64,000 nucleotides of DNA from Bacteroides intestinalis DSM 17393 (lineage in GTDB: Bacteria > Bacteroidota > Bacteroidia > Bacteroidales > Bacteroidaceae). The notes below the pieces were generated by a model. It had not been told where the DNA came from. It saw only the letters and a program-made list of their open reading frames with translations, and made no database searches. The position numbers were made by a program, and so were the translations under genes. The stretch covers positions 2,108,001 through 2,172,000 of the forward strand of contig NZ_ABJL02000008.1 in the NCBI RefSeq assembly GCF_000172175.1. The letters are read 5' to 3'. The first letter of the stretch is position 1, and each line of letters starts with the position of its first letter. Positions 26,364-34,535 of this stretch are shown piece by piece.

Positions 26364-27557
26364 ATGGGTAAAGTTCTTATTATCGGTGCAGGCGGTGTAG
26401 GTACCGTCGTTGCGCACAAGGTGGCTCAAAATCCGGATGTATTCACTGAGATTATGATTGCCAGCCGCACAAAGTCCAAATGCGACGCTATCGTAAAAGC
26501 AATCGGTAACCCTAACATCCGGACCGCACAGGTGGATGCCGACAATGTGGATGAACTGGTAGCTCTCTTTAATAGCTTCAAACCCGAAATTGTCATAAAC
26601 GTAGCACTCCCTTATCAGGATCTTACCATTATGGAAGCTTGCCTCAAAAGTGGAGTTAATTACCTGGACACTGCCAACTATGAACCGAAAGATGTGGCTC
26701 ACTTTGAATACAGTTGGCAATGGGCATACAAGAAACATTTTGAGGATGCCGGACTGACCGCTATCCTGGGTTGCGGTTTCGACCCGGGTGTAAGTGGTAT
26801 TTATACTGCCTACGCCGCCAAGCATTATTTTGATGAAATGCAGTATCTGGATATTGTAGACTGTAATGCGGGCAATCATCACAAGGCATTTGCCACGAAT
26901 TTCAATCCGGAAATCAACATCCGTGAGATCACACAGAACGGACGTTATTACGAAAATGGAGAATGGGTAACTACTCAACCTCTGGAAATCCATAAAGATC
27001 TGACATACCCGAATATCGGGCCACGTGACTCTTATCTTTTATATCACGAAGAACTGGAATCTTTGGTGAAAAACTTCCCAACCATTAAACGTGCACGTTT
27101 CTGGATGACTTTCGGTCAGGAATATCTGACTCATCTGCGAGTAATCCAAAATATTGGTATGGCGCGCATCGACGAAGTGGATTATAACGGAGTGAAGATT
27201 GTTCCGTTGCAATTCCTGAAAGCCGTATTGCCCAACCCGCAAGACCTGGGCGAAAATTACGAAGGAGAAACCTCCATCGGTTGCCGTATCCGTGGTCTGA
27301 AAGATGGTAAAGAACGCACTTACTATGTTTACAATAATTGCAGCCATCAGGAAGCCTATAAGGAAACCGGCATGCAAGGAGTTAGCTATACAACAGGTGT
27401 TCCTGCCATGATAGGTGCCATGATGTTCCTCAAAGGACTATGGAAGAAGCCGGGGGTATGGAACGTGGAAGAGTTTAATCCGGACCCGTTCATGGAACAA
27501 CTAAACAAACAAGGATTGCCGTGGCATGAGGTGTTTGATAAAGATTTGGAAGTATAA
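26364..27557 (+). CDS. Saccharopine-dehydrogenase-family enzyme, probable carboxy(nor)spermidine dehydrogenase
   Basis: The 397-aa protein starts at ATG 26364 (MGKVLIIGAGGVGTVVAHK); an upstream TTG would add five residues and is less likely. The GAGGVG loop binds NAD(P)H. The segment GCGFDPGVSGIYTAYAAKHYF and the C-terminal GVSYTTGVPAMIGAMMFLKGLW are typical of carboxynorspermidine/carboxyspermidine dehydrogenases. Those enzymes condense aspartate semialdehyde with a diamine in the polyamine route used by Bacteroides. The decarboxylase partner is not adjacent. The 120-nt leader with two hairpins may be regulatory. Confidence 0.87.
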   Translation: MGKVLIIGAGGVGTVVAHKVAQNPDVFTEIMIASRTKSKCDAIVKAIGNPNIRTAQVDADNVDELVALFNSFKPEIVINVALPYQDLTIMEACLKSGVNYLDTANYEPKDVAHFEYSWQWAYKKHFEDAGLTAILGCGFDPGVSGIYTAYAAKHYFDEMQYLDIVDCNAGNHHKAFATNFNPEINIREITQNGRYYENGEWVTTQPLEIHKDLTYPNIGPRDSYLLYHEELESLVKNFPTIKRARFWMTFGQEYLTHLRVIQNIGMARIDEVDYNGVKIVPLQFLKAVLPNPQDLGENYEGETSIGCRIRGLKDGKERTYYVYNNCSHQEAYKETGMQGVSYTTGVPAMIGAMMFLKGLWKKPGVWNVEEFNPDPFMEQLNKQGLPWHEVFDKDLEV

Positions 27558-27560
27558 ACT

Positions 27561-27636
27561 AAATGAAGAACTAGAAATGAAGAATTCAGCTGCACGGTGA
27601 AAGCATACCAAAAGGAAATTCTTCATTCTTCATTTT
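27561..27636. repeat. Iterated AAATGAAGAA-word hairpin with CTGCACGGT loop
   Basis: The left arm repeats AAATGAAGAA and AAATGAAGAATT, and the right arm is the complement AATTTCTTCATTCTTCATTT. The ~29-nt loop contains CTGCACGGTG; its complement CACCGTGCAG matches the loop core of the hairpins at 9160 and 44782. Confidence 0.6.
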
Positions 27637-27653
27637 TAATTTAATTATAGATT

Positions 27654-28100
27654 ATGCAAGTCGGAGATAAAGCGCCCGAAGTACTGGGCATCAATGAAAA
27701 AGGCGAAGAAATCCGCCTCAGCGACTATAAAGGAAAAAAGACAGTTCTTTATTTCTATCCTAAAGATATGACTTCGGGATGTACGGCACAGGCCTGCAAC
27801 CTGCGTGATAACTATTCTGAGCTACGCAAAGCCGGTTACGAGGTAATTGGCGTAAGCGTGGATAATGAAAAGTCGCACCAGAAATTTATAGAGAAAAATA
27901 ATCTACCTTTTCCACTGATTGCAGATACGGACAAGAAACTCGTAGAACAGTTCGGAGTATGGGGAGAAAAGAGTATGTACGGACGTAAGTATATGGGTAC
28001 TTTCCGCACCACCTTCATTATAAACGAAGAAGGGGTGATAGAGCGGATTATCACGCCGAAGGAAGTAAAAACCAAAGACCACGCCGCACAAATCCTATAA
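27654..28100 (+). CDS. bcp: Thioredoxin-dependent thiol peroxidase (BCP/PrxQ)
   Basis: The 148-aa peroxiredoxin reduces hydroperoxides with electrons from thioredoxin in the cytoplasm. YFYPKDMTSGCTAQACN (about residues 34-50) holds the peroxidatic Cys and, five residues later, the resolving Cys of the BCP/PrxQ type. The arginine-containing GTFRTTFIINEEG near the C-terminus completes the active site. It lies between iterated-word intergenic repeats, upstream of recA. Confidence 0.94.
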   Translation: MQVGDKAPEVLGINEKGEEIRLSDYKGKKTVLYFYPKDMTSGCTAQACNLRDNYSELRKAGYEVIGVSVDNEKSHQKFIEKNNLPFPLIADTDKKLVEQFGVWGEKSMYGRKYMGTFRTTFIINEEGVIERIITPKEVKTKDHAAQIL

Positions 28101-28260
28101 TTTACGATTTGACTATTTACGATTTACGATTAAAGGTAACTCTTGTAAGGTAAACGGAAATCCCAAATTGCTAAATAGACTAATTTAAATCGTAATTCGT
28201 AAATTTGTAAATCGTAAATAAACTAATTTGAATCGTAATTCATAAAATCGTAAACATAAA
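28098..28260. repeat. Iterated ATCGTAAA-word inverted repeat region
   Basis: The bcp-recA gap is largely built of TTTACGATT on the left (three copies at 28101-28131) and its complement AATCGTAA/ATCGTAAA on the right (five or more degenerate copies at 28187-28256), so a long imperfect hairpin can form. The loop (around 28135-28180) lacks the ACCRTGCRG core. Confidence 0.6.
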
Positions 28261-28261
28261 G

Positions 28262-29299
28262 ATGGCAAAGAAAGACGAACTTAATTTTGAGAACGAAAAT
28301 AAAATAGCACCAAGCGAAAAGCTGAAAGCTTTGCAGGCAGCTATGGACAAGATAGAAAAGAGCTTCGGCAAGGGTTCTATCATGAAAATGGGAGACGAAA
28401 GCGTCGAACAAGTAGAAGTAATCCCCACGGGCTCTATCGGACTGAATGTAGCACTCGGCGTTGGCGGCTATCCCCGCGGACGTATCATTGAAATTTATGG
28501 TCCGGAATCTTCCGGTAAAACGACTCTGGCTATCCATGCCATTGCCGAAGCACAAAAAGCAGGGGGCATTGCAGCATTCATTGATGCAGAACATGCATTC
28601 GACCGTTTCTATGCTGCCAAGTTGGGTGTAGATGTAGACAACCTATTGATTTCTCAACCTGACAACGGGGAACAAGCTCTGGAAATTGCAGAACAGCTGA
28701 TCCGTTCTTCTGCAATCGATATTATCGTTGTGGACTCTGTAGCTGCCCTGACTCCAAAAGCAGAAATCGAAGGTGACATGGGTGACAATAAGGTTGGTTT
28801 GCAGGCACGTTTGATGTCTCAGGCATTGCGTAAACTGACAGCAGCCGTAAGCAAGACACGTACCACATGTATCTTCATCAATCAGCTGCGTGAAAAGATT
28901 GGCGTTATGTTTGGTAATCCTGAAACAACTACTGGTGGTAATGCCTTGAAGTTCTATGCTTCGGTACGTCTGGATATTCGCGGAAGCCAGGCTATCAAGA
29001 ACGGTGACGAAGTATTAGGCAAGCAGACTAAAGTAAAAGTAGTAAAGAACAAAGTGGCACCTCCTTTCCGTAGAGCAGAATTTGATATCATGTTCGGTGA
29101 AGGTATTTCCCGCGCCGGTGAAATCATTGATTTGGGTGCAGATTTAGGTATCATCAAGAAAAGCGGTTCCTGGTTCAGCTATAATGAAACGAAACTGGCA
29201 CAGGGACGTGATGCAGCCAAACAAGTGGTTGCCGATAATCCGGAACTGGCAGAAGAACTGGAAGGATTGATTTTCGAAGCACTTAGAAAGGACAAATAA
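28262..29299 (+). CDS. recA: Recombinase RecA
   Basis: The 345-aa protein has the Walker A motif GPESSGKTT (about residues 80-88), Walker B IIVVDSVAAL and the L2-like segment NPETTTGGNALKFYASVRLDIR. It polymerises on single-stranded DNA for homologous recombination and SOS signalling. Length is normal. The upstream ~160 bp is filled by the ATCGTAAA repeat region and no LexA-type box is evident. A GC-rich terminator follows. Confidence 0.99.
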   Translation: MAKKDELNFENENKIAPSEKLKALQAAMDKIEKSFGKGSIMKMGDESVEQVEVIPTGSIGLNVALGVGGYPRGRIIEIYGPESSGKTTLAIHAIAEAQKAGGIAAFIDAEHAFDRFYAAKLGVDVDNLLISQPDNGEQALEIAEQLIRSSAIDIIVVDSVAALTPKAEIEGDMGDNKVGLQARLMSQALRKLTAAVSKTRTTCIFINQLREKIGVMFGNPETTTGGNALKFYASVRLDIRGSQAIKNGDEVLGKQTKVKVVKNKVAPPFRRAEFDIMFGEGISRAGEIIDLGADLGIIKKSGSWFSYNETKLAQGRDAAKQVVADNPELAEELEGLIFEALRKDK

Positions 29300-29308
29300 T
29301 TTCACAAT

Positions 29309-29339
29309 AAAGGGGGAACCGGAATCGGCTCCCCCTTTT
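29309..29339 (+). terminator. Intrinsic terminator of recA
   Basis: AAAGGGGGAACCG and CGGCTCCCCCTTTT form a GC-rich stem with a U-tract, 10 bp after the recA stop. Confidence 0.88.
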
Positions 29340-29372
29340 CAACAAACTATTTACACCTACCAGCAGATGGCC

Positions 29373-30152
29373 TCATTCTAGGTCTTCCAAACGCTTTTCA
29401 AGCATCTCCATGCTTTCCTCAAATCGTTTCCAGGTATCAGCATCCATCTGTTTCTTTAAATATTCGCTATCTTTCAACTTACCTAAGTCTTTCAAACTTT
29501 TCAATCCTTTCAGGCTTTCCAGACTTTTTAAGCTTTCCAGACTCTTTAAACCTTCCAAGCCTTGTAAACCCTCTAATCCTTGCAGACCCTCTAATCCTTG
29601 CAGACCATTCAAAACGCCCAAATCGGCCAAATCAAGAGTACCATCTACGATACGATATACATTCCCTCCCTCATTCATACTTGTATTCTGATACATCATG
29701 ATATTCTGAATATCCTTTAAAGTCATTTCGCCTTCCAGATAAACAAACTTCAAGTTGGCAGCACCATCAATAATCATAATCAGCTCTTTTACTTTATCCC
29801 CTTTCCTATTGATATAAAATTCGGAACTGGATACGGTGCCTTTCTGCTTCATCAGCAACTCATACTTAGAGGACTGCACCAATGCACGCAAATCCTTACG
29901 CATGTCTTTCTTGATATTGCTATCCATCGTAGAAAGAATCTGCACACAATCCAATTTACCGGATACCTTTCCTATATAGATATCTTTCGTGAACAGGTTA
30001 GGATTCATTTCAATCATCGCCTTTGAGATATAAACGGAGGAGACGCCCTTCATATCATTGTAGGTGTTGAATATATTTTTCTGCGCCTGGCAGAGCAGGG
30101 GTAACATCAGCAACACACCTGCCAATAAAATCTTGTTGAGTTTCATAATCAT
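29373..30152 (-). CDS. DUF4252 secreted protein with tripeptide leucine repeats
   Basis: The 259-aa protein has a signal peptide (about 1-23, ending CQA) and a DUF4252-like domain (about 30-170). Then comes a striking repeat zone (about 180-225) of L-x-G and L-x-S triplets (GLQGLEG, SLESLKS), followed by an acidic coiled tail. The repeats are encoded by near-identical 9-bp units at roughly 29490-29612. The start abuts the TAA of the upstream gene. It is the last of three genes: ECF sigma, membrane protein, this protein. A role as effector or sensor of the sigma module is inferred from position only. Confidence 0.78.
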   Translation of the reverse strand: MIMKLNKILLAGVLLMLPLLCQAQKNIFNTYNDMKGVSSVYISKAMIEMNPNLFTKDIYIGKVSGKLDCVQILSTMDSNIKKDMRKDLRALVQSSKYELLMKQKGTVSSSEFYINRKGDKVKELIMIIDGAANLKFVYLEGEMTLKDIQNIMMYQNTSMNEGGNVYRIVDGTLDLADLGVLNGLQGLEGLQGLEGLQGLEGLKSLESLKSLESLKGLKSLKDLGKLKDSEYLKKQMDADTWKRFEESMEMLEKRLEDLE

Positions 30153-30680
30153 TTATCTTTGTATTTCTTTTTTTATTTCCTGATTTACTTTCTTCATATC
30201 AACCTGCGTCTCCTTCACCTGAGCAATGCCTTGGTTCAAATTGGTAGAAACTTCCATTAAAGTAGCTTGCAGCACCTGATAAGCTTCTTCCGGATCAGAG
30301 AATGTATCTTGCGGTGTAGGAGGACACACCCCTCTTCCGAGATTTTCGACCCCATACCCTATACCGATAATCACCAATATGGTAGCTGCAACACTTCCAA
30401 TCCAGCGCCAGTTGCGTTTGGACTTGTTAGGACTGAAGAACCTTTGCTCTTCCTCAGCCTTTTCATCAATCAGCAGGCTTAGTTTATCCCCCAGCCCCGC
30501 AGGAACTTCCACATCTCTATCTGCGTCTTGATAAAGGCTAAGAAAAATTTCTTTATCCTTCTGCAGATGTTCAGGTACTTCCGTTGTTCTGAAATAATCT
30601 CTCAACGCCTCTTCCTGGCTCTCGGTAGTGTTCCCCTCGTAAAACTCGGTGAGCAGCCTTTCAATTTCCTCGACTTTCAT
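30153..30680 (-). CDS. Single-pass membrane protein, putative anti-sigma factor
   Basis: The 175-aa protein starts at ATG 30680 (MKVEEIERLLTEFYEGNTT). This start gives the usual N-terminal anti-sigma helices and a 20-bp overlap with the sigma gene; a start 22 codons upstream would overlap the sigma gene further. A transmembrane helix lies around residues 92-112 and the periplasmic part ends in a coiled-coil-like KKVNQEIKKEIQR. WxGN(T)xExEExLxxYF resembles the N-terminus of membrane anti-sigma proteins in Bacteroidetes. It is directly followed by the DUF4252 gene with no gap. Confidence 0.68.
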   Translation of the reverse strand: MKVEEIERLLTEFYEGNTTESQEEALRDYFRTTEVPEHLQKDKEIFLSLYQDADRDVEVPAGLGDKLSLLIDEKAEEEQRFFSPNKSKRNWRWIGSVAATILVIIGIGYGVENLGRGVCPPTPQDTFSDPEEAYQVLQATLMEVSTNLNQGIAQVKETQVDMKKVNQEIKKEIQR

Positions 30681-31176
30681 AGTTATTCCATTTATTAAAT
30701 TCCTCACGTATTCTTTTCCTTGCCCGGGACAGCAGTACACGGACATTTGTAGAATTCAACCCGGTCACTTGTTCTATCTCTTCGTAAGAGCATCCTTTGA
30801 CGTCACGCAGGTTCACAATCCGTTGCTGCTGTTCGGGCAAGTGGGCGATGATATCTTTTACTTGCCGTACTTCGTCGCGCACTTCCAAGTTATCACTTTG
30901 AGAAACATCCTGCGCAGCAGTTAATTCTACCGTCTGCCTGGATAAGACATATTTTCCTGAACGAAGCAAATCAAAGCACATATTCTTAACCAAAGTGACA
31001 CTGAACGCTTCCGGATTGCTGATAACCGTCAATCCTTCTCGCTTATCCCATAGCTTCAGATAGGCTTCCTGAACCAGATCCTCCGCATCGGCCGCATTCT
31101 CCAGTAGCCGATAGGCTACACAGTACAGCTTGCGGTGGTAAGGCAGAAACTCATTTTTAAAACTTTCAGCATCCAT
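30661..31176 (-). CDS. ECF-type RNA polymerase sigma factor
   Basis: The 171-aa protein has region 2 (ENAADAEDLVQEAYLKLWDKREGL, about 25-50) and region 4 (LPEQQQRIVNLRDVKGCSYEEIEQVTGL, about 115-142). It leads the operon with a membrane protein and a DUF4252 protein. Upstream at 31222-31251 is a TGTAACA-N16-CGTC sequence of the kind ECF sigma factors use, so the operon may be autoregulated. Confidence 0.93.
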   Translation of the reverse strand: MDAESFKNEFLPYHRKLYCVAYRLLENAADAEDLVQEAYLKLWDKREGLTVISNPEAFSVTLVKNMCFDLLRSGKYVLSRQTVELTAAQDVSQSDNLEVRDEVRQVKDIIAHLPEQQQRIVNLRDVKGCSYEEIEQVTGLNSTNVRVLLSRARKRIREEFNKWNNYESRGN

Positions 31177-31221
31177 GGGCTTTTTCTGTATCTCAATCCT
31201 GTTATTTTTTGTATCTATTTG

Positions 31222-31251
31222 TTAGACGTAAAGGAACGGAACTTTGTTACA
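31222..31251 (-). promoter_or_regulatory. ECF-type promoter (TGTAACA - 16 nt - CGTCTAA) for the sigma/DUF4252 operon
   Basis: On the minus strand TGTAACA (31251-31245) and CGTCTAA (31228-31222) are 16 nt apart. AAC in the -35 and CGTC in the -10 are typical of ECF sigma promoters. It lies 46 bp upstream of the sigma start. Confidence 0.55.
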
Positions 31252-31328
31252 AAGGAAATGAATTTTATAAAAAAAATGCGGCAAAAGAAAAAAACTTCTG
31301 CCGCACACCTTATTAATAAGTGGTTTCT

Positions 31329-32339
31329 TTAGAACCAATAAATATATGCCAGAGTACTTACGCTGATTGCAATCCATAGCAACACACCCTGAATAAGCGG
31401 TTTGATGCCCACTGCCTTTAATACATCACGTGAAAGGGAAGCTCCAATAAAGAACAGAGTGATAGTCAATGTCTTTCTGGCTAAACTATTAATTCCCTCT
31501 CCTATCATAATTCCGGTTTCCGAGGAACTCAGCACATACGTATTGAATACCATAGCCAGAATGAAGAAGAAAATAAACCAAGGAATACTGATTTTCTGTC
31601 CCTTACCTTTAAAGACGAAAGAAGTAATCAATGCCAGAGGAATAATCCACAAAGCACGTGTCAATTTAATAGTAGTAGCAATTTGAAGAGCTTCTTCGCC
31701 ATAAGCAGCACCGGCACCCACTACAGAACTCGTATCATGTATAGCAATTGCTGCCCATGTTCCAAATTCCTGCTGGCTCATATCCAAGGCATGACCTATA
31801 ACAGGAAAGATAAACAATGCGATAGCATTCAGAATAAAGATAGTTCCTAATGCTACGGACATCTCTGTATCTTTCGCTCTCAGCACAGGACCTACTGCTG
31901 CAATGGCACTACCGCCACAGATAGCCGTGCCGGAACTGATAAGATAGGAAGTGTCACGATCTACCTTTAAAAATTTACGACCGATAAACCAACCGATAAG
32001 CATGGTACCCACTACTGAAATAACTGTGAACTCCATTCCTTCTTTACCGGAAGCCAGAGATGCCTGGAGATTCATTCCGAAACCTAGTCCTACCACTGAA
32101 TATTGCAAAAGATATTTAGATACTTTCTTATTGAACTTTGGATGTGCCTGCCCACTCGACAAAGCAAATATTAATCCCAGGAACAAAGCGACAGGAGGTG
32201 TCACCCAAGTAGAATAACCGGGAATATAATCCAATAATAAGAAAACCGATAAAAGCACTACTAAAGACACATAAGTAATTTTGTTCTTCCGTTGAAGATA
32301 TGCCAGAGTGCTTACACTCGCAGTTTGAATTGAAGCCAT
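31329..32339 (-). CDS. YeiH/UPF0324-family putative sulfate exporter
   Basis: The 336-aa inner-membrane protein has about ten transmembrane helices and the conserved GTAICGGSAIAAVGPVL and AIHDTSSVVGAG segments of the YeiH (UPF0324) family. Members are predicted to export sulfate or related anions. A LysR regulator is encoded directly upstream on the same strand, a common arrangement for yeiH. It has its own -7 box at 32386-32393 in the 95-bp gap. Confidence 0.9.
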   Translation of the reverse strand: MASIQTASVSTLAYLQRKNKITYVSLVVLLSVFLLLDYIPGYSTWVTPPVALFLGLIFALSSGQAHPKFNKKVSKYLLQYSVVGLGFGMNLQASLASGKEGMEFTVISVVGTMLIGWFIGRKFLKVDRDTSYLISSGTAICGGSAIAAVGPVLRAKDTEMSVALGTIFILNAIALFIFPVIGHALDMSQQEFGTWAAIAIHDTSSVVGAGAAYGEEALQIATTIKLTRALWIIPLALITSFVFKGKGQKISIPWFIFFFILAMVFNTYVLSSSETGIMIGEGINSLARKTLTITLFFIGASLSRDVLKAVGIKPLIQGVLLWIAISVSTLAYIYWF

Positions 32340-32385
32340 AATTTTTCTTGTATATCAATATTTATATTATTTCTGTTTCCGGGTG

Positions 32386-32393
32386 CAAAGGTA
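32386..32393 (-). promoter_or_regulatory. Predicted -7 box (TACCTTTG) for yeiH
   Basis: TACCTTTG on the minus strand lies 46 bp before the YeiH start and just downstream of the LysR gene, the expected place for LysR control. Confidence 0.55.
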
Positions 32394-32434
32394 GGCTTCT
32401 TTACCTATATACACCAATTGTATCTATTTATGTG

Positions 32435-33331
32435 CTATAACTTGTTGTTATGGTGTGTAGCAAACTGCATAAAGACTTGGGAGAGTCCACTCTCCTGCCC
32501 CTGGGGTTGTGCAAAACTAAATTCACGAAGCATAGCCATATCTTTTATTTCGACAACACGCAACTGTCCGGCATAAAGTTCACGGGTAATGGAACGAATG
32601 GAAACAATACCCATACAATCAGTATGTTCCAAAAAAAGTTTAATGCTTTCCGTACTGCCCAGATACATTAAAACCTGAAGAGACGATAACTTTATATTAT
32701 GTTGCAATAATGCCCTCTCAAAAACATCCAATGTACCCGATCCCCTTTCACGAAGCACCAAAGGAATATGAAGCAGTTCTTCGGGAGTAATTTCTTCACC
32801 GACCTGCAGTTTACTTCCCGTGCGTATCACAGCCACCAGCTCATCTTCAAGAAAAGTGGTGTATTTCAAATTGGGTAAGCGGAAAACGCCCTCCACCAAT
32901 CCCAGGTCTATGCGGTGTTCCTGTAAAGCAGCTTCTATCTCGCGTGAATTACCATTCATCAGCGAAAGGTTTACTTGCGGGAATTTCTTAATGAAGCTGG
33001 CAAGTAATGGCGGCAAGACGTATTGAGCAATTGTAGTACTGGCCCCCAAACGCAGTTCTCCCGTATATTCGTTATGCAGCAGATGCATTTCATATTCCAG
33101 TCGCTTATAATCTTCCAGAATACGCCCACAATGCTCCAGCAGCAACTTACCAGCTTCCGTCAAACTGATTTTACTACCTTGCCTATCAAACAGACGCGCC
33201 TGATAGGTACTCTCCAATTCTTGTATATGCTTTGTAATGGCAGGCTGACTGACAAACAACTCTTGCGAAGCTTTCGTGAAACTCAGATTCTTCGCCACAG
33301 ATTGAAATACTTTTAATCGAAAATCAGACAC
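32435..33331 (-). CDS. LysR-family transcriptional regulator
   Basis: The 298-aa protein has the N-terminal winged helix (residues 1-60, with FTKASQELFVSQPAITKHIQELE) and a periplasmic-binding-protein-like effector domain (about 90-290). It resembles the CysB/CbbR/YeiE branch. Since the next gene on the same strand is YeiH, regulation of that anion exporter is likely. The inducing ligand is unknown. Confidence 0.93.
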   Translation of the reverse strand: MSDFRLKVFQSVAKNLSFTKASQELFVSQPAITKHIQELESTYQARLFDRQGSKISLTEAGKLLLEHCGRILEDYKRLEYEMHLLHNEYTGELRLGASTTIAQYVLPPLLASFIKKFPQVNLSLMNGNSREIEAALQEHRIDLGLVEGVFRLPNLKYTTFLEDELVAVIRTGSKLQVGEEITPEELLHIPLVLRERGSGTLDVFERALLQHNIKLSSLQVLMYLGSTESIKLFLEHTDCMGIVSIRSITRELYAGQLRVVEIKDMAMLREFSFAQPQGQESGLSQVFMQFATHHNNKL

Positions 33332-33374
33332 GGAGTTAGTGATTAAGGATTAATAATAGATGATTAAAACAGAA

Positions 33375-33977
33375 CTATTCCAATTCTTCGGCTTTAACGC
33401 CTAACGCACGCATCATGGAATAACCCAATAAATCCCACTTACAACCAAGAGGATGAGCAGGTTCATCCATATTGAAAAGGAATACTTCTTTCGATTTTTC
33501 CGAATCAGCTTCCCTTAGATGCTCCTCAAGAACCTCCATAAGTTTAGCACCATAATCATCTATAAACGGAACCAGCATGAGACGCTTCACATCAGCAGAA
33601 TCGAGTGCTATATTCAGCAGATCAAGATAGAGATTCGCCCGGGAAACAAGTCCCTCAGAAGATACAGAAGTGAATGAAAACTCACCTAACTGATTCGTAA
33701 ATCCCACCCCATTTAAGTCTTTATTTAAATCTGCGGGATCACAATGAAGCAATTTATCAGTCTGCCCATCATGTACAAAAAGTACCCCGATATTGTTTTC
33801 TTTATCGCGAACACCAGAATCGAGTGCCAGATAAGAAGCCCATTCTTCCACATAGATATTCTGCAAGGGACGTCCCAGCTGCAATTCAAAGTATCTCTTT
33901 AAGTCCTTAACCACATCATTGAAATATGCTACATCCACCAGTATCACATTCTCTGCGAACTTTACATCTTCTGCCAT
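33375..33977 (-). CDS. Conserved Bacteroidetes protein, probably DUF6621
   Basis: The 200-aa cytoplasmic protein has no signal peptide or membrane helix. The start VILVDVAYFNDVVKDLKRYFELQLGRPLQ suggests a small alpha/beta fold. DUF6621 is the closest family name I can offer, and function is unknown. It is followed 43 bp later by the LysR gene on the same strand. Confidence 0.65.
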   Translation of the reverse strand: MAEDVKFAENVILVDVAYFNDVVKDLKRYFELQLGRPLQNIYVEEWASYLALDSGVRDKENNIGVLFVHDGQTDKLLHCDPADLNKDLNGVGFTNQLGEFSFTSVSSEGLVSRANLYLDLLNIALDSADVKRLMLVPFIDDYGAKLMEVLEEHLREADSEKSKEVFLFNMDEPAHPLGCKWDLLGYSMMRALGVKAEELE

Positions 33978-34117
33978 AATATATTCTATTCTATTTTTGA
34001 GGGATAAAGATACGATAATCCTTTTAACCCAGCATGAAAACTATTCAAAAATTTCCCGATATGAGCTAAATAAAAAGTTGAAATTCACTCTTTTATATTT
34101 ACATCCGACTCAAGACG

Positions 34118-34227
34118 TTATTTGAGGTACCCTCAGTCGTTATGCAAGGGTATCTCAGTCGTTAAGTGAGGGTGCCTCAGTCGTTATGTGAGGGTACCTC
34201 AGTCGTTATGTTAGGCGCCCTCTTTTT
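34118..34227. repeat. Tandem repeat of about five 22-bp units, each with an internal palindrome
   Basis: Units start at 34118, 34140, 34162, 34184 and 34206 with consensus GTTATGTGAGGGTACCTCAGTC. The fifth unit diverges at its end. Each holds a GAGGGTACCTC-like palindrome, and substitutions differ between units. There are no spacers. Confidence 0.85.
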
Positions 34228-34471
34228 AAGCACCTGATATACAACATGCTATAAATTGATATTTTTAACTTTTTCCCAAAAAATCGAAATCTTCGAACAG
34301 AAAGGAATAGTAATTTATCTTTAAATTCATAACTAACTATGCACTTTTGAAGTAACCTTACCGCTATCTCATCTTAGTTTCGGCAAAAGTTATATAAATC
34401 CCGCAATACTATACAGACATTTTGTCATTACCACCCATTTATTAACTGTAATTTTGTCACAAATAGGCTAT

Positions 34472-34486
34472 TGGCAAATCTTTTGC
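34472..34486 (+). promoter_or_regulatory. Sigma-54-like -24/-12 promoter for clpB
   Basis: TGGCAA-ATCTT-TTGC matches the consensus TGGCAC-N5-TTGC at nine of ten conserved positions, with the required 12-bp GG-GC spacing. It lies 50 bp before the clpB ATG at 34536. No TAnnTTTG box is close by. Confidence 0.6.
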
Positions 34487-34535
34487 GCCCGTTTAGGTGT
34501 TATTGAAAATGAAAAATAGAAAGGAGATATAAGAT

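Larger units (their letters stand above)
33978..34535. other. Gene-free region upstream of clpB
   Basis: This ~560-bp stretch holds the 22-bp tandem repeats (34118-34227) and a sigma-54-like promoter (34472-34486) for clpB, with GTAATTTTGTCACAAATAGG just upstream of it. I see no coding region or RNA gene. Confidence 0.6.

Noticed and set aside
34118..34227. CRISPR-like array
   Set aside because: The 22-bp units are directly adjacent with no spacers and no cas genes are in the window.
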